NCBI GenBank assembly: GCA_023415275.1 | Contig: JAEZLJ010000093.1 | Span: 1-64,000, forward strand | From: Bacteroidota bacterium | GTDB taxonomy: Bacteria; Bacteroidota; Bacteroidia; Chitinophagales; Chitinophagaceae | Length of the DNA: 64,000 bases | Reading direction: 5' to 3' | Shown here: positions 25,851 to 34,725 of the stretch, piece by piece | Position numbering within the stretch: position 1 is the first letter of the stretch | Layout of the letters: the number at the start of each line of letters is the position of its first letter | Notes under the pieces: generated by a model | Databases searched by the model: none | Told to the model about the DNA's origin: nothing | The model's input: only the letters and a program-made list of their open reading frames with translations | Made by a program: the position numbers and the translations under genes

Positions 25851-28800
25851 CTATAAAGACTTTAATGTTGACAAACGATGCCATCTTTCAGCTTTGGCCG
25901 CTTCTGCCTGCTCAAGGAACTCTTCAGCCAGTTCAGGATTTTTGGCCTTGATCACTTTAAAGCGATTCTCCTGGTACATGAAATCTGAAAGTGGTAATGC
26001 CGGATCCTTTGAATCAATGACAAAGCGCTGTCCTTTTGGTTTCAATGGATTGTAGTGGAACAATGGCCAGTATCCTGACTTCACAGCCATATCCTGTTCG
26101 TAAGCACCCCTGTTCATTTCTATACCATGCGCAATGCAATGAGCATAGGCAATGATGAGTGAAGGGCCGGGATAAGCTTCTGCTTCCAGTATGGTCCTGA
26201 TAGTATGAGCATCATTGGCTCCCATAGCTATTTGGGCCACATAAGCCGTACCGTGTGCTATGGCTTGCAAGGCCAGGTCTTTCTTACCAGTGGTTTTACC
26301 ATTCACTGAGAATTTGGCACTGGCCCCAATTGGTGTGGACTTGGATTTCTGGCCACCTGTGTTTGAATACACTTCGGTGTCCATCACCAGGATATTTACA
26401 TTTTCACCAGTTGACAATACATGATCCAGGCCACCATACCCAATATCGTAGGCCCAACCATCTCCACCAATGATCCACATGGATTTGGCTGCCAGGAAAT
26501 CGGCAAGGTGCAACAGGTTGCGGGCTGCATAGGTATCGATACTCTTCAACTCCTGCTTTAAGGCCTTGATCATCTCGTGCTTGGCCTTGATCTCTCCTTC
26601 TGTTGTTTCCGGAGCATTGATGATGGCATCCACCAGTTCATCACCAACCTGGGCCCTGAACTGATCCAGCAATGAGATGGCAGATTCCCTTTTATTATCA
26701 TTAGCCAGCTTGATACCCAGTCCAAATTCAGCATTATCCTCAAAGAGCGAGTTGGCCCATGCTGGTCCTACTCCCTGCTTATTCTTTGTCCATGGTGTGG
26801 TAGGCAGGTTGCCACCAAATATGGAGGAACATCCCGTAGCATTAGCTACGATCATCCGCTCACCAAATAATTGTGTCAGCAATTTCAGGTATGGTGTTTC
26901 ACCACAACCAGAGCAGGCACCTGAAAATTCAAACAATGGCTGGAAGAATTGTGATCCTTTTACGGTGTTCTTATTGATCCTTTCTCTGCCTACTTCAGGA
27001 AGATCGAGGAAGAAGTCCCAATTGGTCTTCTCCGCTTCCTGGATACCAGTCTTATCATACATATTGATCGCCTTGTGACCAGGATCTGCTTTACTGGTTA
27101 TGGGGCAGAATTCCACACAAAGATTACAACCGGTACAGTCTTCAGTTGACACTTGCAGCGTATAAGATTCAATAGTCTTATCCCACTCTTTACCGATAGG
27201 ATCCATTGACTTAAACCCGGACGGAGCGTTTTGCAGCAGGTTCTTATCATACACCTTTGCTCTAATAGCTGCGTGAGGACAGATCAATACGCATTTATTA
27301 CACTGTGTACACAGGCTGGTATCCCATACAGGCACTGCATCTGCAATATTTCTTTTCTCCCACTGAGTGGTTCCGGATGGGAATGTTCCATCAGCAGGGA
27401 ATGCACTTACTGGCAACTCATCTCCTTCACCGGCAATGATCTTACCCAGCACTTCCTTTACAAAATCAGGTGCTGTTTCTGGCATCAGGTCATCCAGTGG
27501 CCTGTTGCCTATTTCATATTTAGAATAATCTACCTGGTAAAGGTTTTCCAGGGTCTGGTCCACTGCTTCATAGTTTTTGTTGACCACAGCCTCTCCCTTC
27601 TTCCAGTAAGTTTCATAAATGGCTTCTTTAATCTTGGCAATGGCTTCTTCGCGTGGCAGGATATTACTGATGGCGAAAAAGCAGGTTTGCAACACCGTAT
27701 TGATGCGGGAACCCATACCAGCTTCCTTGGCTACAGCATGAGCATTGATAGCATAGAACTTCAATTGCTTGTGCACGATCTCTTCCTGTATCTTACGGGG
27801 CAGCTTCTCCCATATCTCTTCTTTGTCGTAAGGGGCATTCAACAGGAACACGGCACCTGGTTTAGCATCCTTCAGTATGTCATATTTGGTGAGGTAATTG
27901 AAATGGTGGCAGGCCACGAAATTAGCCGCGCTTACCAGGTAAGTGGAATGAATGGGCTTCTTACCAAAGCGTAAGTGAGATACTGTTAATGACCCTGATT
28001 TTTTGGAATCATATACAAAATACCCCTGTATGTAATTATCAGTTTTCTTACCAATGATTTTGATGGAGTTCTTATTGGCACTCACTGTTCCATCTGCCCC
28101 GAGCCCAAAGAATAAACCATTGAACAGGTGCTGATCGTCCAGTGTGAAAGTCTTATCATAAGGAAGGCTCAACTTGGTCACATCATCTTCTATCCCTATC
28201 GTAAATTGTTTAGGTGCATTGGGGCGCTGCAAGGTCTCAAAAATGGCCTTCACCATAGCCGGGGTAAATTCTTTGGAAGACAAACCATATCGTCCGCCAA
28301 TTACATGCGGATGAAATCCTTCTTCCTGGCTTAATGCGCTGACCACGTCCATATACAATGGCTCACCAATACTATTAGGTTCTTTACAACGGTCCAGAAC
28401 AGCAATAGCCTTTACCGTTTTAGGAATGGCATTGATACAATCAGCTACAGAGAATGGCCGGAACAAACGAACTACCAATACGCCGGTTTTGAATCCTCGC
28501 TCATTCAGATAATTCACAGTTTCTTTTACGGTACCTGCAGCGGAACCCATGACAACGATCAATTGCTCTGCTTCGGCGTGGCCAAAGTATTCAAACAACT
28601 GGTAATGACGGCCTGTCAAAGCTCCCAATTGCTCCATTTTTTGTTTCATTATTTCGGCCACTGCCGTGTAATATTTATTACCCGCTTCACGGTTCTGGAA
28701 GAACACGTCAGGGTTTTGGGCAGTACCTCTAATAACAGGGTTATCTGGAGAAAGAGCCCTGGCCCGATGTTCATTAATGGCATCCAGGTTGATCATGGCC

Positions 28801-29420
28801 TGAATCACATCGTCTGGTATCACTTTAACCTCAGTGAGTTCATGTGAAGTTCTGAAGCCGTCGAATATATTCATTACAGGAACCCGGCTGTCAAGGGTGG
28901 CAGATTGGGCTATGAGGGCCATGTCCATCACTTCCTGCGAATTGTTACCAAATAGCATGGAAAAGCCAACAGAACGTACGGCCATAACATCGCTATGGTC
29001 GCCAAAAATAGATAAGGCATGGGTGGCCAGCGCACGGGCGGCAATGTGAAATACGGCAGGCGTAAACTCACCTGCAATCTTGTACATATTGGGGATCATG
29101 AGCAATAATCCCTGCGAAGCAGTGAAGGTGGTAGCCAGGGTTCCTCCCTGTAAGGCTCCATGAACAGCGCCTGCTGCTCCTGCCTCGCTCTGCATTTCCA
29201 TCACCCGCGGCACCTGTCCAAAAATGTTTTTTATTCCCTGCGCACTCCATTCATCAGCCCACTCACCCATGGTGGATGAAGGTGTTATAGGATAAATGGC
29301 GCAAACCTCGTTTGTTTTATAAGCAATGTAGGCCGCAGCCTCATTGCCATCCATTATGGCGAGATCATCATTCTTTATTTCCGTAACACCTGCGGAAATA
29401 GGTTCCAAAGCTGTTTGCAT
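25851..29420 (-). CDS. nifJ: Pyruvate:ferredoxin (flavodoxin) oxidoreductase
   Basis: This single-chain homodimeric PFOR (1189 residues from the ATG at 29420; a start 14 codons upstream adds an unlikely leader) converts pyruvate and CoA to acetyl-CoA, CO2 and reduced ferredoxin. The alpha-like domain has YPITPSSTMGEWADEW (about 41-56); the ferredoxin domain has CTQCNKCVLICP (about 695-706) and CTGCNLCVEFCP (about 750-761); the TPP domain has GDGWAYDIGYGGLDHVLSTG near 980-1000 and YSNTGGQKSKSTP. Cys in SGACSGCGETPY binds the proximal cluster. Full length and intact. It converges on the nuo operon, so ferredoxin reduced here could feed that complex. The enzyme is oxygen-sensitive in many bacteria, suggesting use under low oxygen (inference). 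Confidence 0.97.
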   Translation of the reverse strand: MQTALEPISAGVTEIKNDDLAIMDGNEAAAYIAYKTNEVCAIYPITPSSTMGEWADEWSAQGIKNIFGQVPRVMEMQSEAGAAGAVHGALQGGTLATTFTASQGLLLMIPNMYKIAGEFTPAVFHIAARALATHALSIFGDHSDVMAVRSVGFSMLFGNNSQEVMDMALIAQSATLDSRVPVMNIFDGFRTSHELTEVKVIPDDVIQAMINLDAINEHRARALSPDNPVIRGTAQNPDVFFQNREAGNKYYTAVAEIMKQKMEQLGALTGRHYQLFEYFGHAEAEQLIVVMGSAAGTVKETVNYLNERGFKTGVLVVRLFRPFSVADCINAIPKTVKAIAVLDRCKEPNSIGEPLYMDVVSALSQEEGFHPHVIGGRYGLSSKEFTPAMVKAIFETLQRPNAPKQFTIGIEDDVTKLSLPYDKTFTLDDQHLFNGLFFGLGADGTVSANKNSIKIIGKKTDNYIQGYFVYDSKKSGSLTVSHLRFGKKPIHSTYLVSAANFVACHHFNYLTKYDILKDAKPGAVFLLNAPYDKEEIWEKLPRKIQEEIVHKQLKFYAINAHAVAKEAGMGSRINTVLQTCFFAISNILPREEAIAKIKEAIYETYWKKGEAVVNKNYEAVDQTLENLYQVDYSKYEIGNRPLDDLMPETAPDFVKEVLGKIIAGEGDELPVSAFPADGTFPSGTTQWEKRNIADAVPVWDTSLCTQCNKCVLICPHAAIRAKVYDKNLLQNAPSGFKSMDPIGKEWDKTIESYTLQVSTEDCTGCNLCVEFCPITSKADPGHKAINMYDKTGIQEAEKTNWDFFLDLPEVGRERINKNTVKGSQFFQPLFEFSGACSGCGETPYLKLLTQLFGERMIVANATGCSSIFGGNLPTTPWTKNKQGVGPAWANSLFEDNAEFGLGIKLANDNKRESAISLLDQFRAQVGDELVDAIINAPETTEGEIKAKHEMIKALKQELKSIDTYAARNLLHLADFLAAKSMWIIGGDGWAYDIGYGGLDHVLSTGENVNILVMDTEVYSNTGGQKSKSTPIGASAKFSVNGKTTGKKDLALQAIAHGTAYVAQIAMGANDAHTIRTILEAEAYPGPSLIIAYAHCIAHGIEMNRGAYEQDMAVKSGYWPLFHYNPLKPKGQRFVIDSKDPALPLSDFMYQENRFKVIKAKNPELAEEFLEQAEAAKAERWHRLSTLKSL

Positions 29421-29654
29421 TATTGAAATTTTGGTAGTAAAATAAAGTGGAAAGCTACCCAATGCGCCAGCCGGAACATATGATAAGGATCAGAAAGAAA
29501 ACTGATTAAACTGCTTTTCGCTGGTTTCCAATACCTGTAAATGAAAACAAGTACGCTATGTCAATACTTCTTTCTTTGCAGAGATAAATCTGATTGATAT
29601 CATTGAATGACCATGGAAAACAAAATGCATCAATAAAAACAGAACAATATATCT

Positions 29655-31436
29655 CTATTTCTTTTTAGTGGTCTTGCTGTGCTTTTCTGCTTCTTTGGCA
29701 GCCAGTAAATAAATCAATGAAGCGGTACCATCCATAGTGGGTTCATTGGTGCTATAGTCCCCATAATCATCATGATACACCGCCAGGTCACTTTGAAAAG
29801 CAGCATATTCGTCAGGATTCTGTAAGCTGATACCAATCAGCCCTTTATAGATATTAGTATAAACAGGACCATCTACTAGTCCCCCATCAATAGGATATTT
29901 CCCCAGGTGGGTGAATGCAGAATGTGGATCAACTGGCGTGTCTCCTTTGGAAGGCAGTCCATATACCATGGAAGTGCCCCATGGGTTGCAACCAAAAAGC
30001 CAGTCTATATTGGCCTGCTCCAGTTGTTGAAAACGGGCATCACCCGTCAACTGCCTGTACCAATTGCATTGGATGGCAAAAGAGGTGGTTAAATTATTAC
30101 TGCACCAGATAAATGGAATACCTCTATAAAAAGCATTAACCTTAGCTTTTTCCCAAACAGCCTGTATCCCATCCTTGTAATAATTTATAATGGTATCTTT
30201 TTCAGTCCCGTTCAACCTTTTGGCTAATTCATAATGCCCCAGGTTTATGAAAGGATACCATTGGTAGTGCTTCGCTGTATCCTTACCCAGCCAGGGAGTA
30301 AGGGGTTCCTGTTGGGCATAGCTGAATGCTTCCTTTGTTTTATCCAGGAAGGCTGCCGCCAGCTCCATATCATCTACCCAATTATCTTCAGCATAGATAT
30401 AGGGAGACTTAACAGAAACAGTTTGAGTGACACCAGGCTTTTGCAAGGCAAACTGATAAGCTGTTACAGCTTTCCTTTGCAAAAGTTCTGCATATAGCTT
30501 ATCGGTTTTAAATAATTGACCTCCCAATGAAAATGCACTTGAAAATTTGGCCGCGGTGGAAGAAGTTCCTTTAGTGTCGTTCATGAATTTACCACGTTGC
30601 TGGGGTGCTCCATCAATAAAGTACACAGGACGTTGGTATCCTCTTCCATATTGACTATCCTCTTTAGGGATACGCATAGAAATATGATCCCTGTCATCGG
30701 CTATCTGGTTGAACATCCAGTTATGGCTCGGGTGCATTTTCAATAACCAATCCAACCCCCATTTGGCTTCATCCAGCACATCGGGCCTGCCATTTTTTCC
30801 ATCTAAACCATTAGCTTGCTTTTTATCTGTAAATACCGAAGGAAAGTCGCGGTAGGCCGCAAGCAGATGCCAGGTAGCGTTGGCGGATGTGGTAGAATAT
30901 TGCAGATAATCACTGGCATCGTGCCAACCACCCACCACATCAAGGTAAGTGCTGTCTGCTATCCCTGCCTTTGTTCCATACAAAACATAACCATCATGGG
31001 TGTGACAACTATCTTTTAAAAAGGGATTAAAGCCGGTTCTTTGCTGACGCATATAACGCAGGCAAAAGTCAGCGGCACCTTTGTACACATCCTCATTGAT
31101 ATCAAACTCGGGTGATCGCACTCCTTTTGTTTGTATATAATAACGACCTTTTTTACGCAGACCAGATAAATCAAGCCTGTAGGTCTGAGCAAAAGGCCCA
31201 TAAACACCAAATGATTTTCCAACGGAAGCAGTAAAAACCACCTTGTGGCTATTGGCATTTACTACCTGGAAATCTGTAAGCTGATCTTTTTGTTTCGAAC
31301 ACCAAACTGCCACCTTCACACCAGCAGGTTGGTATCCTAACTGGTTAATACGTATCCAGGAATCTGTAGTATCTCCTGCAATCAACGTGAATGAGGCAAC
31401 CAGGAAAAATAAAAGAAATAGGGAGACTTTATTCAT
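29655..31436 (-). CDS. Glycoside hydrolase family 9 protein (endoglucanase-like)
   Basis: A 593-residue secreted beta-glucanase-type enzyme. It has a signal peptide (1-20, ending IAG-DTTD) and an N-terminal immunoglobulin-like CelD_N domain (about 25-108, opening WIRINQLGYQPAG) that precedes the (alpha/alpha)6 barrel. The catalytic-base region is GGWHDASDY (about 169-177); most relatives read DAGD here. The C-terminal acid motif is NEPTMDGTASLIYLLAA (Glu about 563). Further GH9 marks are NGRPDVLDEAKWGLDWLLKMH and FGCNPWGTSMVYG. GH9 enzymes with this layout include endo- and exo-acting glucanases; substrate is not certain. It is monocistronic, with no SusCD genes beside it. Confidence 0.93.
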   Translation of the reverse strand: MNKVSLFLLFFLVASFTLIAGDTTDSWIRINQLGYQPAGVKVAVWCSKQKDQLTDFQVVNANSHKVVFTASVGKSFGVYGPFAQTYRLDLSGLRKKGRYYIQTKGVRSPEFDINEDVYKGAADFCLRYMRQQRTGFNPFLKDSCHTHDGYVLYGTKAGIADSTYLDVVGGWHDASDYLQYSTTSANATWHLLAAYRDFPSVFTDKKQANGLDGKNGRPDVLDEAKWGLDWLLKMHPSHNWMFNQIADDRDHISMRIPKEDSQYGRGYQRPVYFIDGAPQQRGKFMNDTKGTSSTAAKFSSAFSLGGQLFKTDKLYAELLQRKAVTAYQFALQKPGVTQTVSVKSPYIYAEDNWVDDMELAAAFLDKTKEAFSYAQQEPLTPWLGKDTAKHYQWYPFINLGHYELAKRLNGTEKDTIINYYKDGIQAVWEKAKVNAFYRGIPFIWCSNNLTTSFAIQCNWYRQLTGDARFQQLEQANIDWLFGCNPWGTSMVYGLPSKGDTPVDPHSAFTHLGKYPIDGGLVDGPVYTNIYKGLIGISLQNPDEYAAFQSDLAVYHDDYGDYSTNEPTMDGTASLIYLLAAKEAEKHSKTTKKK

Positions 31437-31590
31437 GATACCGATCTGTTTGTTGAATCTATTGCCGTGTAAAATAAGGAAAACAAATAAAGTTCAACAA
31501 TGCCTCCTCTCAATAGCAGATTAATAAAATTCAATACACCCAATGACGAGCATCATAAGTGGTGGAGATGAATTGGTCTATGTTTATTGC

Positions 31591-32670
31591 ATGAAATACC
31601 TGGTTCCTGCATACCTGGTACTGTTATTCTTTTCCTGTAAGAATAAAACTGAAAGCACTTTCCCCGTTTTACAAGACATCACAGAATCGGTATATGCCCC
31701 AGGCATAGTCAAAAGCAAAGACCAATACCAGGTCTATGCTTCTGCCAATGGAATTATCAGGCACATTCAAGTTACTGAAGGAAGCCTGGTAAAAAAGGGA
31801 GACATTTTGATCACTATTGAAAATGAATTATCAAGGCTGAACAGCGATAATGCTCAATTAGCTGCGCATTATGCTTCTGTAGATTTGAACAGGGATAAAC
31901 TTTCAGAACTGGAGGCCAATATCACTTTGGCCAAAACCAGGATGATACTGGACTCTACTTTATTGCAAAGGCAGGAAAATCTATGGGCGCAGGACATAGG
32001 TAGCCGCAATGAACTAGAGCAAAGGCAATTAGCATTGAAGAATTCCCGCACCAATTACAGGTCTGCACTTTGGCGTTATAGCCAGCTTAAAAAACAAATT
32101 GATTTTGCAGCACAACAATCTAAGAAGAACCTGCAGATAAGTAGCAGTATCAATGATGATTACAATGTAAGAGCCAACAAGGATGGAAGAGTGTACACCA
32201 TTTTAAAAGAAGAAGGCGAAATGGTTAACATGCAGATGCCAGTTGCCATTATGGGAGATTCAAAAAAGTTTTTATTGGAACTGCAGGTTGATGAGTACGA
32301 CATAGCCAGGGTGCGTATAGGCCAAAAAGTAGTTGTGGGTATGGACAGCTATAAAGGCCAGGTATTTGAAGCCCTGATCTCCAAAATAGATCCGATCATG
32401 AACGAAAGGACACGCTCCTTTAAAGTGGAAGCATTTTTTCTACACCAGCCAGAAGAGCTTTACCCGAATTTAACCGTAGAAGGCAATATCCTGATCTCTT
32501 CCAAACAAAAAGCTTTGACCATTCCGGCCGACTATCTTGTTGATGGTTCATATGTCATACTTCGTAATGGCCAAAAGAAAAAGGTCGTGACAGGCTTGAA
32601 GGATTACCAGCGGGCAGAGATCCTTGAAGGACTGACCAGTAATGATGAAATCATTAAACCTCAAAAATGA
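31591..32670 (+). CDS. Periplasmic adaptor lipoprotein (membrane fusion protein) of ABC exporter
   Basis: A 359-residue HlyD/MacA-type adaptor. I use the ATG at 31591 because it places a lipobox at once (MKYLVPAYLVLLFFSC, Cys about 16), predicting a lipid anchor; the ATG at 31543 would bury the signal. Order: barrel/lipoyl half (about 35-75, VYASANGIIRHIQVTEGSLVKKGDILI), a helical hairpin (about 80-185), the second lipoyl half (NVRANKDGRVYTILKEEGEMV) and a beta-barrel domain. The stop overlaps the permease start by four bases (ATGA). With the next two genes it forms a DevBCA/MacAB-like exporter; the outer-membrane partner is not in the window. Confidence 0.92.
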   Translation: MKYLVPAYLVLLFFSCKNKTESTFPVLQDITESVYAPGIVKSKDQYQVYASANGIIRHIQVTEGSLVKKGDILITIENELSRLNSDNAQLAAHYASVDLNRDKLSELEANITLAKTRMILDSTLLQRQENLWAQDIGSRNELEQRQLALKNSRTNYRSALWRYSQLKKQIDFAAQQSKKNLQISSSINDDYNVRANKDGRVYTILKEEGEMVNMQMPVAIMGDSKKFLLELQVDEYDIARVRIGQKVVVGMDSYKGQVFEALISKIDPIMNERTRSFKVEAFFLHQPEELYPNLTVEGNILISSKQKALTIPADYLVDGSYVILRNGQKKKVVTGLKDYQRAEILEGLTSNDEIIKPQK

Positions 32671-33920
32671 AGTTGAGTGCTGATATTGCCCGGTCACTTC
32701 TTATGGCCAGGTGGAAACAATCACTGGTAGCTGCCATTGGTGTCACTTTCAGCATAACCATGTTCATAGCCCTGTTAAGCTTTATGACAGGTCTGAATAA
32801 ACTGCTCGACGGGCTTATTTTAAACAGGACACCTCATGTGAGGCTATACAATGAATTACTACCTAATCCTGTTCAACCCATCTCCTTTCTGCCAGCCTAT
32901 AAGCATTATTACCACTTTATATCCTCTGTGAAAACCACCAATACGCGTGAAGAGATATATAATAGCGCTGCTATAATCAGGACCATTGCCAAAGACAAAA
33001 GAGTGGATGGCATAGCCCTAAAGATCAATACGCCCGTATTTTTTAATGAAGGCAATGTGCGCATTGCAGGCACCATTACTGGCATTGACGTCCAGGCAGA
33101 AAACAGGTTGTTCCATTTTAATGATTATATCACATCCGGCAACGGGCAAGACCTGGCACTGATCCCTAACAGCATCATATTGGGAAAACCACTGGCAGAG
33201 AAACTGGTAGCCAATATTGGCGACCAGGTGTTTATTACCACTACCCAGGGCGACATATTCCCACTGAAGCTGGTTGGTTATTTCGCCACAGGTATAAGAG
33301 ATTTCGATAAAGTACTTGGATTTACTTCAATAGCCACAGCTCAAAAACTTATCAATAAGCCATCCAGCTATATTACTGATATCCAGGTGAAGCTTTTGGA
33401 TGTTACCAAGGCACCTTTGGTGGCCAAAGAATACAGCCAGTTGTTCGGGACCCATGCTGAAGACATTCAAACCGCCAATGCGCAATTTGAAACCGGAAGC
33501 TTTATCCGTACACTGATTTCCTATACGGTAGGAATTACCTTACTGATCGTGGCAGGTTTTGGAATTTATAATATCCTGAACATGATGATCTATGAAAAAA
33601 TGGATGCCATTGCCATTTTAAAAGCCACCGGCTTTTCGACCTCGGATGTGAAATCCATTTTCCTCATGATTGCATTAAGCATAGGCATCTTTGGCGGTCT
33701 TATCGGGTTGTTGGGCGGACTACTGGTGTCAATGCTTATTGACAGCATTCCTTTTCATGCCTTGGCTTTGCCAGGCGTCACTACCTACCCTGTCAATTAT
33801 GATCCCGCATTTTATGGTATCGGGATATTGTTTTCATTAATTACCACTTTTCTTGCCGGCTGGCTTCCTGCTATGAAGGCTGGAAAGGTAGATCCGGTTG
33901 TGATCATCAGAGGCAAATAA
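32667..33920 (+). CDS. ABC transporter permease, FtsX/LolC-like
   Basis: A 417-residue permease of the MacB/FtsX/LolCE type. One membrane helix is near 22-42, followed by a large periplasmic domain (about 45-280), then three C-terminal helices (about 285-305, 330-360, 380-400), with the usual GWLPAMKAGKVDPVVIIRG end. This topology belongs to mechanotransmission-type exporters that move substrates in the periplasm rather than across the inner membrane (known for MacB; inferred here). There is no fused ATPase; that is the next gene, one base away. Confidence 0.93.
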   Translation: MKLSADIARSLLMARWKQSLVAAIGVTFSITMFIALLSFMTGLNKLLDGLILNRTPHVRLYNELLPNPVQPISFLPAYKHYYHFISSVKTTNTREEIYNSAAIIRTIAKDKRVDGIALKINTPVFFNEGNVRIAGTITGIDVQAENRLFHFNDYITSGNGQDLALIPNSIILGKPLAEKLVANIGDQVFITTTQGDIFPLKLVGYFATGIRDFDKVLGFTSIATAQKLINKPSSYITDIQVKLLDVTKAPLVAKEYSQLFGTHAEDIQTANAQFETGSFIRTLISYTVGITLLIVAGFGIYNILNMMIYEKMDAIAILKATGFSTSDVKSIFLMIALSIGIFGGLIGLLGGLLVSMLIDSIPFHALALPGVTTYPVNYDPAFYGIGILFSLITTFLAGWLPAMKAGKVDPVVIIRGK

Positions 33921-33921
33921 T

Positions 33922-34614
33922 ATGAATGAGCTCATTTTACAGGCAAGGCATATTGTAAAAACATTCAGGGAACAACCCCTGTCACCAATACTGAATGACA
34001 TCAACATCGATATTGAAAAAGGCGACTATGTTTCTTTGATGGGCAGATCGGGATGTGGCAAATCCACTTTATTATATATCCTTTCCACCATGGATACTGA
34101 TTACTCAGGTGAACTGTATATTGACGGCGAATTGATGACAGGCAAAAGTCCTAACCGGCTGGCAGTAGTCAGAAATGAAAAAATAGGCTTTGTTTTTCAA
34201 TTCCACTATTTACTGAATGAGTTTACAGTACTTAAAAATGTCATGTTGCCGGGATTGAAGATGGCTGCATTATCACCATCTGAAATTGAGAATAAGGCAA
34301 TGGAATGGCTACAAATATTAGGGTTGGAAAAATTGGCCGGCAAAAAACCCAATCAATTATCAGGAGGAGAAAAACAAAGAGTGGCCATAGCAAGGGCCCT
34401 GATCAATAACCCTCATATCATTTTGGCTGACGAGCCTACGGGAAACCTTGATAAAAGAAATTCTGACCTGGTCTTTGATATTTTCCAAAAACTCTCGCAT
34501 GATTATGCACAGACTATTTTATTGGTAACACATGACCCCGGTTTTGCCGGCCGCACCAAACGGATCATTTATATGGAAGATGGAAGAATTATGATTCCAA
34601 ATGAAACCATATAA
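33922..34614 (+). CDS. ABC transporter ATP-binding protein, LolD/MacB-type
   Basis: A 230-residue nucleotide-binding subunit. Walker A is GRSGCGKST (about 41-49), the Q-loop is FVFQFHYLLNEFTVLKN, the signature is LSGGEKQRVAIARAL (about 147-161), Walker B plus catalytic Glu is IILADEPTGNLD, and the switch His is in LLVTHDPGF. It should energise the FtsX-like permease encoded just upstream. It ends the three-gene operon; the hairpin 25 bases later has no T-run. Confidence 0.94.
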   Translation: MNELILQARHIVKTFREQPLSPILNDINIDIEKGDYVSLMGRSGCGKSTLLYILSTMDTDYSGELYIDGELMTGKSPNRLAVVRNEKIGFVFQFHYLLNEFTVLKNVMLPGLKMAALSPSEIENKAMEWLQILGLEKLAGKKPNQLSGGEKQRVAIARALINNPHIILADEPTGNLDKRNSDLVFDIFQKLSHDYAQTILLVTHDPGFAGRTKRIIYMEDGRIMIPNETI

Positions 34615-34725
34615 AACTTTCCTTCCTTAAATTAAAATAGGGCAGGTGTCACTTCCACATGCCCTGCTACAAGCACTACTATGGCGCAATATTAGCAGTA
34701 TGGATTGAAATAGTTTGCAAACAGT

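Noticed and set aside
32667..34614. MacB (fused ATPase-permease)
   Set aside because: The ATPase and permease are separate genes, with the permease first; a split DevCA/LolCD-like arrangement fits better.
34639..34665. Terminator after the ABC exporter operon
   Set aside because: A hairpin (AGGGCA/TGCCCT with GTG/CAC) is present but is not followed by a T-run on the plus strand and only by a weak AT tract on the minus strand.
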